DNA from: an uncultured Rhizobiaceae group bacterium
GTDB lineage: Bacteria > Pseudomonadota > Alphaproteobacteria > Rhizobiales > Rhizobiaceae
Assembly: GCA_938044775.1 (NCBI GenBank)
Contig: CALIOE010000037.1
Location: forward strand, 1 to 64,000
Direction of reading: 5' to 3'
DNA: 64,000 nt
Under the pieces are notes generated by a model. The model searched no databases, was not told where the DNA came from, and saw only the letters and a program-made list of their open reading frames with translations. The position numbers were made by a program, and so were the translations under genes. Positions 9,646-18,239 of this stretch are shown here, one piece after another; the first letter of the stretch is position 1; the number at the start of each line of letters is the position of its first letter.

Positions 9646-10059
9646 ATGAACTCAGAGAACGAAAACTCTGCCTCCCCGTTTCAATCCATCGGGGCGATCG
9701 ATTACACCGTCATCATTGTCCGCGACCTGAAGGCGATGAAGCGTTTCTATGAAGACATTCTCAAATTCCCTGTCTTTAGAGAGCTGTCAGAAAACTGGAT
9801 CGAATACCAGATCGGTGGAAACACGCTGGCTTTGTCGAGACCCGGGCTGACGGCATCGGATGCGCCGGTGCCGTTCGGCACAGCAGCGCTTCAATTGGCG
9901 TTCAAGGTTTCTCTAGAGTCGGTTGACGCTTGTGCCAGGGAACTCGAGCAAAGAGGCGTCGAACTGGTCTCACCTCCGACAAACCGTGAATTTGGGCATC
10001 GGACTCTGTTTTTTCGTGATCCGGACGGCAATCTTCTGGAAATCTTTGCAGACATCTAA
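9646..10059 (+). CDS. VOC superfamily (glyoxalase/dioxygenase-like) protein
   Basis: This is a 137-residue vicinal oxygen chelate protein made of one pair of beta-alpha-beta-beta-beta modules. It begins with IDYTVIIVRDLKAMKRFYED and ends with the typical metal-side segment FFRDPDGNLLEIFADI, whose Glu is a usual metal ligand. It lies 36 bp after the DapA-family gene and may be cotranscribed with it. The reaction is not predictable: the family includes glyoxalases, extradiol dioxygenases and antibiotic resistance proteins. Confidence 0.88.
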   Translation: MNSENENSASPFQSIGAIDYTVIIVRDLKAMKRFYEDILKFPVFRELSENWIEYQIGGNTLALSRPGLTASDAPVPFGTAALQLAFKVSLESVDACARELEQRGVELVSPPTNREFGHRTLFFRDPDGNLLEIFADI

Positions 10060-10083
10060 GCCGTGTATCGTCACCTGCAATTG

Positions 10084-11541
10084 TCAGTGTCGGGATTGCC
10101 CGACGCCTATTCCCGCGCCCTTGCCGGACGTAAACGGCGATTGAGATGTTGGCGGAGGATGATGATGATCGTCGGCGTCTTCACGCTCGGCACGTTCTGG
10201 CAAGGTCTTCACAACGCGAAAGCACACGATGACCGACAGCACACCGAAGACCACGGCACCAAGGCCCCAACCTGCGACTACGCCTTCTGCTCCGTAGTTT
10301 TGTCCAACATATACGAACGGCACGACCCCTAATGTCGCACGGCCCCAGTTGAACAGAGTTGCATAGAGTGGAAAACCAAGATTGTTGAAGGCGGAGTTGG
10401 CGACAAACAGCGCTCCGTTGAACAGGAAGCTGCCGGCCACGAACAGGCAGAACAGCCGCACCAGGCTGGCGGCATCACCGGTTGCGCCAAACAGGGCGAC
10501 CAGCAGCGAGCTGCCGATCGCCAGCAATGCCCAGACAGAGAGGCAGTAGATCAGGGTAAACAGCAGAGCGTCGCGCAAAGTCTGGGTAATACGCGGGAAC
10601 AACTTGGCGCCGTAGTTTTGGCTGACGATTGGCCCCACAGCCCCGGACAAGGCGAAAATGACACCGAATGCCACGGGCAAAATGCGGCCAATGATTGCCC
10701 AACCGGCGACCGCGTCATCACCAAAGCCGGCAACAGCGCTTGTCACATATGCATTGCCCACGGGAGTTGCGAGCTGAGTCGCGACAGCAGGAAGCGCGAT
10801 GCCCATAAACGGGCGCAGGGCGGCCATAAGAGTCACCAGATTCAGCGGACCCAGCATGCGGTGAACCTTTTGCACGCCCCATAAGCCGACGCATACCAGG
10901 ATCACGCGGACAAGAAATGTGGCGGTGGCAGCGCCGTAGATGCCCATGTCCAATCCAAAAATGAAGATCGGGTCCAGCACCAGCGCAGCCATTCCGCCAC
11001 TCAGCGTCACCCACATGGCGCGTTGTGGGTCGCCTTTTGCGCGCAACAGAGCGCCAAGGCACATGCCAATTCCCAGAAGCGGAATGGATGGAACAACGAT
11101 CTGCATGAATCCCAGAGCCAGCTCCAGCGTTTCCCCTCTGGCACCGAGCAGATTGAGGCACCAGCGCAGCGAAGGAAACAGAGCAACGGCGAAGGCAATG
11201 GTGGCCAGCGCCATCAACAACAGGGACGCTGTGGTCAGTTCGCCGGCCTTCTTGGCATCATCTGCACCAAGCGCGCGCGCTACCAGAGCAGCGGCGGCAA
11301 TGCTGATGCCGATGCAAATGGAGATCGAAAAGAACATGATCGTTGCCGCATATCCAATTGCCGCGGCAAGTTCTTGCTGACCCAGCAGCGAAATATAGAG
11401 AAGATTGATGGCATCGACGACGAAGATGGCGACCAGGCCAATTGAGGCTGTCGACGTCATCACAACCACGTGGCGCATTGTGCTCCCGGTGGTGAAGGTC
11501 GCCGTGCTGGTGACGGTAGGGCCGCCCTTCGGTGGAGCCAT
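10084..11541 (-). CDS. MATE family efflux transporter (NorM-like)
   Basis: This is a 485-residue inner-membrane multidrug/toxic-compound exporter with about twelve hydrophobic segments in two repeated halves. MATE-like features include the early ALVARALGADDAKKAGE loop and the second-half IVSQNYGAKLFPRI loop. Substrates are usually cationic drugs exchanged for Na+ or H+. Its ATG overlaps the stop of the upstream VOC gene by one base (TGATG), so translation is coupled to it. The C-terminus ends in a His/Asp/Pro-rich tail (EDADDHHHPPP), which could bind metal but may be incidental. Confidence 0.93.
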   Translation of the reverse strand: MAPPKGGPTVTSTATFTTGSTMRHVVVMTSTASIGLVAIFVVDAINLLYISLLGQQELAAAIGYAATIMFFSISICIGISIAAAALVARALGADDAKKAGELTTASLLLMALATIAFAVALFPSLRWCLNLLGARGETLELALGFMQIVVPSIPLLGIGMCLGALLRAKGDPQRAMWVTLSGGMAALVLDPIFIFGLDMGIYGAATATFLVRVILVCVGLWGVQKVHRMLGPLNLVTLMAALRPFMGIALPAVATQLATPVGNAYVTSAVAGFGDDAVAGWAIIGRILPVAFGVIFALSGAVGPIVSQNYGAKLFPRITQTLRDALLFTLIYCLSVWALLAIGSSLLVALFGATGDAASLVRLFCLFVAGSFLFNGALFVANSAFNNLGFPLYATLFNWGRATLGVVPFVYVGQNYGAEGVVAGWGLGAVVFGVLSVIVCFRVVKTLPERAEREDADDHHHPPPTSQSPFTSGKGAGIGVGQSRH

Positions 11542-11969
11542 CAGGTGGCGAACAGGGCGTTCATATCGGCAAAGGCCTTAAATTCGAGCGCATTGCCGGA
11601 GGGGTCTAGCAGAAAAAAGGTGGCCTGCTCGCCGGGCTGACCTTCAAACCTGATGCGCGGTTTGATGATCCAACGTGTATCGTCACGCGCGATCAGACGC
11701 TCACTCATGGCCTTCCAGTCATCCATGCGCAAAACGACACCAAAATGCGGGACCGGCACGGCATCGCCGTCTACCGGCGCGCTTGTTTCGATTCCCGTCT
11801 CCATGCCTTCTTTGTAGTGGGCAACGATCTGGTGTCCGTGCAGGTCAAAGTCAATCCAATGATCGCTTTCGCGACCGGTGCCGGCGCCAAGAGCCTGGGT
11901 GTAGAATTCCCTGGCCGCCTCAAGATCGTGGACAGGAAAGGCGAGATGAAATGGAGTGAGATCGCTCAT
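11541..11969 (-). CDS. VOC superfamily protein (glyoxalase-like)
   Basis: This is a 142-residue VOC protein starting [23 protein letters not shown] and ending in [16 protein letters not shown]. The first-strand His, and Glu in the last strand, match metal ligands of the family. It sits between the Kef-type antiporter (31 bp upstream on the same strand) and the MATE exporter (one-base overlap). Kef antiporters and glyoxalases cooperate against electrophiles such as methylglyoxal in E. coli, so the context suggests detoxification, but this is inference; the substrate is unknown. Confidence 0.9.
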   Translation of the reverse strand: MSDLTPFHLAFPVHDLEAAREFYTQALGAGTGRESDHWIDFDLHGHQIVAHYKEGMETGIETSAPVDGDAVPVPHFGVVLRMDDWKAMSERLIARDDTRWIIKPRIRFEGQPGEQATFFLLDPSGNALEFKAFADMNALFAT

Positions 11970-11999
11970 GGAAAAGGCTTTCTGATGGTTCCTGGAGCA

Positions 12000-13826
12000 C
12001 TATTGTGCTGCCTCGCTGCTTTGTCCAGAGGCTTCCCGAAGCGCCTCCTTGGTTTCATCACCGACCGGCCTGGCGGCGCGCCTGGGCTGAATGAGCGGTT
12101 CCGGTACAGGCTTTGAATGCAGCTTTTCGCGCCCGGCATAGATGCCGTCTTTCATCTGTATTTCAAGCCGCTCCAGATCGCGCTGACGGACATCGTCGAC
12201 GATCAACTGCGCATCTTCGCGGGAATGGCCAAGCCCTTCCAAAAGATTACGACCCAGAACCAGGGCGGATTCGAAAGTCTCACGTATCTGGTAGGTGACG
12301 CCTTTCTCCAGCAACTCCAGAGCGTGACCGCGATCATAGGAGCGTACATAGAGTTTCTTGTCGGGGTACTCGCGGGAGATCAACTCCTGTATGCGATCTG
12401 TGGTCGTTTGCTCCTGCGTGCAGATCGTGACGATTTCGGCAGCTTCAATACCTGCTGCGCGCAGTACATCTTTTCGCGTTCCGTCGCCGAAATAAATGCG
12501 AAACCCGAACCGCTCGGCCTGCCGGATACGCTCGGCGGAATTGTCCAGCACGGTGATATCGCAGCCTCCGGCAAGCAGCGTCTGCGCGGCAATCTGTCCC
12601 ATACGCGAAAAGCCGACCATCAGAATCTGGGCGCCGGCGCCGTGGAAATCTTCATCCATTTCTTCGCGGTCGGCGGACTTTAACAGCAGTGATCCGAGCT
12701 TGACGGACAAGGGTGTTAACGCCATCGACAGGGTTACTGCAGCAATCAGAAACGAGGATTCCTGCTGCGTCAGAATGCCTGCGGCTAGAGCAGCCGAGAA
12801 CAGGACAAAGCCAAACTCCCCGTGTTGCGGCAGGACAAATCCAACCCGTACTGCGTCATTGTGGTTCGATCCGAAGAACCGGCAAAGCCCGTAGATGACA
12901 GCCGCCTTGGTCGCCAGCGCCAGGGGCACCACCGCCAGGATCAGCAGCATGTTGTCCCACACCACCTGCAGGTTTACGGCCAGTCCCACGGCGACAAAGA
13001 AGAGGCCGAGCAGGATACCGCGGAAAGGTTCGATATCGGCTTCAAGCTCATGCCGATAGCTTGACTCTGCCAGCATGACGCCGGCTATGAAGGCCCCCAT
13101 TGCCATCGAAAGCCCTGCGAACTGCATCAACAGTGCGGATCCCAGCACGACAAACAGAGCGGCGGCGATCATGGCCTCGCGGGCTCCGGTATTGGCGATC
13201 AGTCCAAACAGCGGCGTCAGTGCGTAGCGGCCGATCAGAACGAGAGCGACGAGGCAACCCAGTGCTGTGCCTGCGCCGATGAGACTGTCGCTTGTCAGCT
13301 CCATGCTACCGGCTGCGATCAGGGGAACCGCTACCAGCAACGGGGCGATCGCAAGATCCTGAAACAACAGGATACTGAAAGCTCGCTTCCCATAAGGCAG
13401 GCGGTCGTCACCGCTCTCTTCGAGCAATTGCAACGCAAAGGCCGTTGATGAAAGGGCCAGACCGAATCCCACAACCAGGGCAGCCCCGGGTTCGAAATAT
13501 ACAGCCCATGCGGCAAAGGCGATGATCAACCCGCTTAAAAAGACCTGGGCTGCACCAAGCCCGAAAATTTCGCGACGCATGTCCCAGAGCCGGCTGGGCT
13601 TGAGCTCCAGTCCGATGATAAAGAGGAGAAACACCACACCTATCTCGGCAAAGTGCAGCACCTCTTCGCCGTCAGAAATGACGCGCAGCAGCGGTCCGAT
13701 CACAATTCCCGCGGCCAGGTAACCCAGCACCGTGCCCAGACCAATCTTCTTGAACAGGGGAGCGGCAATGACCGCGCCACCGAGCAGGATGGCAGCATCG
13801 AGGAACATGTTGGTTTCAGTGGCCAT
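12000..13826 (-). CDS. Kef-type K+/H+ antiporter with RCK (TrkA-N) domain
   Basis: This is a 608-residue monovalent cation:proton antiporter-2 protein. About 12-13 membrane helices cover residues 5-380 (LGTVLGYLAAGIVIGPLL and GVVFLLFIIGLELKPSRLW are typical of KefB/KefC). An RCK nucleotide-binding domain follows (ILMVGFSRMGQIAAQTLL), then a soluble tail. I chose ATG 13826 because homology starts there; the frame extends 40 residues further upstream without similarity. It heads a leftward run with a VOC protein and a MATE exporter. KefB-type ligand gating by glutathione adducts is plausible but not shown by the sequence. Confidence 0.92.
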   Translation of the reverse strand: MATETNMFLDAAILLGGAVIAAPLFKKIGLGTVLGYLAAGIVIGPLLRVISDGEEVLHFAEIGVVFLLFIIGLELKPSRLWDMRREIFGLGAAQVFLSGLIIAFAAWAVYFEPGAALVVGFGLALSSTAFALQLLEESGDDRLPYGKRAFSILLFQDLAIAPLLVAVPLIAAGSMELTSDSLIGAGTALGCLVALVLIGRYALTPLFGLIANTGAREAMIAAALFVVLGSALLMQFAGLSMAMGAFIAGVMLAESSYRHELEADIEPFRGILLGLFFVAVGLAVNLQVVWDNMLLILAVVPLALATKAAVIYGLCRFFGSNHNDAVRVGFVLPQHGEFGFVLFSAALAAGILTQQESSFLIAAVTLSMALTPLSVKLGSLLLKSADREEMDEDFHGAGAQILMVGFSRMGQIAAQTLLAGGCDITVLDNSAERIRQAERFGFRIYFGDGTRKDVLRAAGIEAAEIVTICTQEQTTTDRIQELISREYPDKKLYVRSYDRGHALELLEKGVTYQIRETFESALVLGRNLLEGLGHSREDAQLIVDDVRQRDLERLEIQMKDGIYAGREKLHSKPVPEPLIQPRRAARPVGDETKEALREASGQSSEAAQ

Positions 13827-13942
13827 CAGTGCTTTCGTGTTCGAGTGCTGGTGTTGCCCCATCTTTTGGACGAAACATCGACAATCGCAAGGGGCTGCAA
13901 CGGCGGACGACCGAGATCGGCCAATAGCCCGGGATCGGCCCG

Positions 13943-14707
13943 TCAACCAGTCCCAAAAATTCTGACAAAGTAAACCAGAGACAGAATGAGGCCGAAACCG
14001 ATGACGCCGGACTTTAGATAGGACTCGTTAACCCGCCGTGCCAGTCGGGCACCGAGATAACCGCCGACGGTACTGCCCGCCATCATAGTGGCAGCCTCAG
14101 GCCATGCAATGATGCCACCGATGCCAAACACCAGAATACTCAGGATCGTGAAGCTGGTAGCCAGGAGGTTCTTCAGGCTGTTGGCCACATGGAACGAAGT
14201 AAATCCCAGTATCTGAACGACAGCCAGCAGGATGATACCGAGACCTGCGCCAAAGTACCCTCCATAAATCGAGAACACGAACAGGTTTCCGTAGACCAGA
14301 TGACGGCTCGATTTCCATCCAGACTGCCGTACCAGTGCGCGTCGGAGGCGTTCTCCAAAGGCGAACAGTCCAGTTGCGATGAGGATCAAAAACGGGATCA
14401 GGAATTCGAACAGGACGGGGTCAGAGACCAGAAGAAGGACTGAGCCCGTTATGGCTCCGAGCCCTGAAACGATCACCAGTGGAAAGATTGCCGGGCCTAT
14501 TTCCGCAAGCTCCTGCCTGTAAGCCGGCAGGGCCGCCGCGTTTGACGGCAGCATTGCAAGATAGTTTGTCGCGTTGGCCACCACAGGCGGGAGCCCCGCT
14601 GCCATGAGTGCCGGAAATGTAAACAGCGTGGCGCCTCCGGCCACCGCGTTCCAGGCTCCGCCTATGAATCCAACAGCGATCAGGAACAGAATCAATTCGG
14701 CTGACAT
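13943..14707 (-). CDS. TSUP family permease (TauE/SafE, sulfite/organic anion exporter-like)
   Basis: This is a 254-residue membrane protein with about eight hydrophobic segments and the Gly-rich N-terminal pattern of the TauE/SafE (DUF81) family: FIGGAWNAVAGGATLFTFPAL at the start and GSTVGGYLGARLARRV in the second half. ATG 14707 has AGGAG nearby upstream. It is divergently transcribed from a LysR regulator 69 bp away, which often controls such a permease. Known family members export sulfite, sulfoacetate or related anions; the substrate here is unknown. Confidence 0.9.
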   Translation of the reverse strand: MSAELILFLIAVGFIGGAWNAVAGGATLFTFPALMAAGLPPVVANATNYLAMLPSNAAALPAYRQELAEIGPAIFPLVIVSGLGAITGSVLLLVSDPVLFEFLIPFLILIATGLFAFGERLRRALVRQSGWKSSRHLVYGNLFVFSIYGGYFGAGLGIILLAVVQILGFTSFHVANSLKNLLATSFTILSILVFGIGGIIAWPEAATMMAGSTVGGYLGARLARRVNESYLKSGVIGFGLILSLVYFVRIFGTG

Positions 14708-14750
14708 GTGCGGTGCTCCTGGATTGTGACAGCGCAGTGGTAGTTCAAAC

Positions 14751-14779
14751 ATTGTTATGACAAAAACGAATTGTTATGA
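14751..14779. promoter_or_regulatory. Divergent TSUP/LysR promoter region with a 10-bp direct repeat
   Basis: ATTGTTATGA occurs at 14751-14760 and again at 14770-14779, 19 bp apart (almost two helical turns). The first copy is also part of TTGT-TATG-ACAA (14752-14763), a short inverted repeat. Repeats in this position are what a LysR operator would look like. The annotated LysR ATG at 14776 lies inside the second copy, which argues for the later ATG 14788. Confidence 0.45.
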
Positions 14780-15681
14780 TCTCAGCCATGAAAAATTACG
14801 AACGCTTGATTCCTCAGAGTGACCTGCTGCGAACCTTTCTTTCGGTGGCCGAAAACGAAAACGTCACGCGGGCAGGGGAAGCGCTGGGTCGCACCCAATC
14901 GGCAGTGAGCGTTCAGATTCGCCGACTTGAAGACGCTCTTTGTGTCACACTGTTCGAAAGACAGGCTCGAGGTATGGTTCTCACCTCAGAGGGGCAGAAG
15001 CTGTTACCGGCGGCCCACCGCGTGATAACCGAGCTCCAGGAGATTGGTACCCTGTTTGAAACGCGGCTGAGCGGCCGCATCAGGGTTGGTCTCCCCGATG
15101 ACTACTCCGATACAGTGCTGGAACACACACTGGTCGAGTTTGCGAAGAGCCATTCCGGCGTGGAAATTATCACTCAATCGGGATGTTCTTCCGGTTTTCC
15201 GGAATTGGTTCGTCGCAACGAGCTGGATGTCGCAGTGTGGTCTGGACCGGACCCGACAACTGGCGATATCGTTTCCAGCGAGGGAAATTCCTGGGTCCTC
15301 AGCAAAACTCTCGATTTGGATAGCGACGCCCCGGTGCCGCTGGCCGTTCTCGACCGAAATTGTTGGTGGTCTGATCTGCCTCAGGGCGCTCTCAGTCGTG
15401 TGGGCAGGAAGTGGAAGGTTGTCTATTCCAGCCCAAGTTTCGCAAGCCTGAAAACGGCCGTGGCCGCTGGCCTCGCCGTAAGCGTGTTGCCAACGAGTGC
15501 CGTCACACCCTCGATGCGACAACTGACGAAGAAGGACGGATTTCCCAGGCTGCCTGATTCGAAGCGCTCGATCATAATCGCTGAACAGGCCCCTGAGGAT
15601 CTTGCTCTTGCAATGGCGGCAGCACTCAGGAAAGCCATTGGACAGATACAATCCGGAGGACGTCGGCGCCATCGCTCTTGA
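14776..15681 (+). CDS. LysR family transcriptional regulator
   Basis: This is a 301-residue LysR-type regulator. The N-terminal winged helix (LLRTFLSVAENENVTRAGEALGR, then SAVSVQIRRLEDAL) is followed by a substrate-binding domain from about residue 90. It is divergent from the TSUP permease, the usual LysR/target layout, so it probably controls that gene and itself. ATG 14776 and ATG 14788 are both possible; 14788 keeps the upstream repeat free as an operator. The inducer is unknown. Confidence 0.92.
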   Translation: MISAMKNYERLIPQSDLLRTFLSVAENENVTRAGEALGRTQSAVSVQIRRLEDALCVTLFERQARGMVLTSEGQKLLPAAHRVITELQEIGTLFETRLSGRIRVGLPDDYSDTVLEHTLVEFAKSHSGVEIITQSGCSSGFPELVRRNELDVAVWSGPDPTTGDIVSSEGNSWVLSKTLDLDSDAPVPLAVLDRNCWWSDLPQGALSRVGRKWKVVYSSPSFASLKTAVAAGLAVSVLPTSAVTPSMRQLTKKDGFPRLPDSKRSIIIAEQAPEDLALAMAAALRKAIGQIQSGGRRRHRS

Positions 15682-15779
15682 AGCAGCGGCAGCGACCGCC
15701 TATTGAAAGCTGATTGCCGTGAAGGGCAACAGTTTTACGGATAGTGTAGGTGAAAGCCGAAACCCTCGACAGGACCAGC

Positions 15780-17117
15780 ATGGATTTTGACCTCGCGCCG
15801 TTACAGGACCGGGCCGTTTCACTCGTGGAGGCGGCGAAAAAAGCTGGTGCCGATGCGGCCGACTCGGTTGTTGCAGCCAGTCGCTCGAGCGGCGTTGATG
15901 TTCGTGACGGTAAGATTGAGGAGACCGAGAGCTCTGAAAACAATGCTTTTGTCTTGCGGGCATTTGTTGGCGATCGCTCGGCATCCGTATCGGCAAACCT
16001 AACCGGTGCCGCGGATACGCTCGCCGAGCGGGTTGTCGCCATGGCCAGGGTCTCACCCGAGGATCCGCATGGCGGTCTGGCTGACTCCGAACTGCTGTCA
16101 GCAGAGATTCTCGATCTCGACTTATTCGACTCCAATCATGTCTCATTTGACGAGATGCGAGACAATGCCATGGCATGCGAGGCAGCCGCCCTGTCCGTCA
16201 AAGGTGTCAGCAAATCATCTGGCGCTGGATTCTCGCAGGGGATCGGAGGTTCGGTGTTGGCCACCAGCCACGGTTTCGTTGGCGCCTATGCAGCCACCAG
16301 GTTTTCAGCGTCGGTCTCTGTTGTTGCGGGCGAAGACACAGCGATGGAAAGGGACTACGATTTTGACAGCCGACGTCATCGTGGGGATTTGCGCAACGTC
16401 GAGGAAATCGGACGAGTCGCCGGAGAGCGTGCTGCAAAGAGGGTAAATCCGAAACGCGTTGATACCCAGACAGCGACAATTGTCTATGACCCTCGTGTGG
16501 CTCGAGGGTTGGTTTCACATCTCGCGAGCGCCATCAACGGCTCTTCTATCGCACGAAAGACCAGCTTTTTGCGCGACGATATGGGCAAGCAGATTTTTGC
16601 GCAGGGTGTTGCCATTGTTGACGAGCCGCTTCTGCCAAGGGGGCTTTCTTCGCGGCCCTTCGATGCGGAAGGCGTTGGGAACGATGACATCAGACTGATT
16701 GATGACGGCGTTTTGCAATCCTGGGTTCTCGATAGTGCAACAGCGAGGGAACTCGGTCTGATAACAAACGGTCGTGCGAATCGTGCCGGCAGTGGCACGT
16801 CTCCGGGAACCAGCAACACGACGTTGCTTCCCGGCAGCCGTTCTCCGGAAGACATGATTGCCGATCTGACAACCGGCTTTTACGTCACAGAGCTAATCGG
16901 TCAGGGCGTAAACATGATTACAGGCGATTACTCCCGTGGGGCCAGCGGATTTTGGATCGAACATGGCGAGATAACCCACGCAGTGAGCGAGGTAACGATC
17001 GCCAGCAACCTGCGCGATATGTTTGCTCGATTGGAACCCGCCAATGACCTCGACAAGTCATTCGGTACCAACGCACCGACCATCGCGATTGAGGGCATGA
17101 CAATTGCCGGATCATGA
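15780..17117 (+). CDS. pmbA: TldD/PmbA family protein (PmbA-like)
   Basis: PmbA (TldE) is the non-metal-binding partner of the TldD protease, which processes peptides such as microcin B17 and degrades CcdA in E. coli. The 445-residue protein shows the PmbA-type N-terminal segment SVVAASRSSGVDVRDGKIEE and the C-terminal GASGFWIEHGEITHAVSEVT. It lacks the HExxxH zinc motif, as expected for the PmbA subunit. ATG 15780 has AGGA six bases upstream; a GTG at 15750 is also in frame. The downstream phosphatase gene starts inside the 3' end of this gene. No tldD is visible in the window. Confidence 0.92.
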   Translation: MDFDLAPLQDRAVSLVEAAKKAGADAADSVVAASRSSGVDVRDGKIEETESSENNAFVLRAFVGDRSASVSANLTGAADTLAERVVAMARVSPEDPHGGLADSELLSAEILDLDLFDSNHVSFDEMRDNAMACEAAALSVKGVSKSSGAGFSQGIGGSVLATSHGFVGAYAATRFSASVSVVAGEDTAMERDYDFDSRRHRGDLRNVEEIGRVAGERAAKRVNPKRVDTQTATIVYDPRVARGLVSHLASAINGSSIARKTSFLRDDMGKQIFAQGVAIVDEPLLPRGLSSRPFDAEGVGNDDIRLIDDGVLQSWVLDSATARELGLITNGRANRAGSGTSPGTSNTTLLPGSRSPEDMIADLTTGFYVTELIGQGVNMITGDYSRGASGFWIEHGEITHAVSEVTIASNLRDMFARLEPANDLDKSFGTNAPTIAIEGMTIAGS

Positions 17118-17910
17118 TCAGGATGAAGCCGATCTGGAACTGCTTAAAGATCTGGGCAGCGAGGCCGGTGCCATCGCCATGCGGTATTTCCGAAAGAATC
17201 CCGAAGTCTGGACAAAAGAGGGTGATTCTCCGGTCAGCGAGGCAGACTTTGCGGTCGATTCATTCCTCAAGGAAAAACTGCTTCAGGCCCGCCCGGAGTA
17301 TGGCTGGTTGTCGGAGGAAACCGATGACAACGATGAACGGCTGAATGCCAGGCGTGTCTTTGTGGTAGATCCGATTGACGGCACGCGCGGATTTATTGGT
17401 GGCATGGATCAATGGTGCGTAAGCATTGCAGTGGTGGAAGACCGGCGTCCTGTGGCCGGTATTCTGGAATGTCCGGCCTTGAACGAAAGCATCACGGCAT
17501 TTCATGGCGACGGTGCACGACTGAACGGCGCTGCGATTGCATTCGATACCAGTCCGAAACAGAAAGTCGTTATGACCGGCCCACGGGCTTTCACCAGAGC
17601 TGTCGGTGATGGTCTGCCTGAGGAGGTTGAAAAGACTCCCTTTGTGCCATCGTTGGCATATCGCATTGCGCTGGTAGCAATGGGTCGGGTAGACGTCGCG
17701 CTGGCCCGGGCCAGTGCCAATGACTGGGATCTCGCCGCGGCCGATTTGATTGCTCATGAGGCAAATGCGCGACTAAGTGATCTTGAGGGAAACGACCTTG
17801 CCTACAATTGCCGATCGACGCGGCATGGCGCATTGGTCGCGTCCTTCAGAGAACGACATGACGAAATGCTTGATCTCGCGCGACAGGCCATGGATAACCG
17901 CAAAGGTTGA
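17104..17910 (+). CDS. Inositol monophosphatase-superfamily phosphatase, CysQ-like 3'(2'),5'-bisphosphate nucleotidase
   Basis: This is a 268-residue Mg2+-dependent, Li+-sensitive phosphatase. Metal ligands appear in SEETDD (Glu), DPIDGTRGF (two Asp) and WDLAAADLI (Asp). CysQ members hydrolyse PAP to AMP in sulfate assimilation; others act on inositol or sugar phosphates, so the exact substrate is an inference. The TTG start at 17104 overlaps the pmbA stop by 14 bp and has GAGGG eight bases upstream. The order pmbA, this gene, DUF4170, kdtA, lpxK is to my knowledge a conserved Hyphomicrobiales neighbourhood. Confidence 0.88.
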   Translation: MPDHDQDEADLELLKDLGSEAGAIAMRYFRKNPEVWTKEGDSPVSEADFAVDSFLKEKLLQARPEYGWLSEETDDNDERLNARRVFVVDPIDGTRGFIGGMDQWCVSIAVVEDRRPVAGILECPALNESITAFHGDGARLNGAAIAFDTSPKQKVVMTGPRAFTRAVGDGLPEEVEKTPFVPSLAYRIALVAMGRVDVALARASANDWDLAAADLIAHEANARLSDLEGNDLAYNCRSTRHGALVASFRERHDEMLDLARQAMDNRKG

Positions 17911-17949
17911 ATGGTGCTGAAGGCGCTTTAGAAATTGGAGTTGATTGTC

Positions 17950-18186
17950 ATGAACGACAACAAATCAAACAAACAGCTGCTTCATTTGGTGTTCGGTGGT
18001 GAACTGGAAAGTCTGAAAGGTGTGACTTTTCGGGATCTGGACGACCTTGATGTTGTCGGGATTTTTCCTGATTTTGCCAGCGCACGCACCGCGTGGAAAG
18101 CCAAAGCGCAATCAACCGTGGACAACGCTCACATGCGGTATTTCATCGTCCATCTTCACAAACTTCTCGACCCTGAAAACGACTGA
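17950..18186 (+). CDS. DUF4170 family protein
   Basis: This is a 78-residue hydrophilic protein matching the DUF4170 pattern: HLVFGGELESLKG, DVVGIFPDFASARTAWKAKA and HMRYFIVHLHKLL. Its function is unknown. ATG 17950 has GGAG nine bases upstream; two TTG codons upstream are in frame but less likely. It lies 39 bp after the CysQ-like phosphatase and 53 bp before kdtA, and usually accompanies these lipid A/Kdo genes, so a link to envelope biogenesis is possible but unproven. Confidence 0.88.
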   Translation: MNDNKSNKQLLHLVFGGELESLKGVTFRDLDDLDVVGIFPDFASARTAWKAKAQSTVDNAHMRYFIVHLHKLLDPEND

Positions 18187-18239
18187 TTTCCGCTGTAACG
18201 CGCAATAGGTCATCCTCTTATGCGAAACCGGTACCGGAT

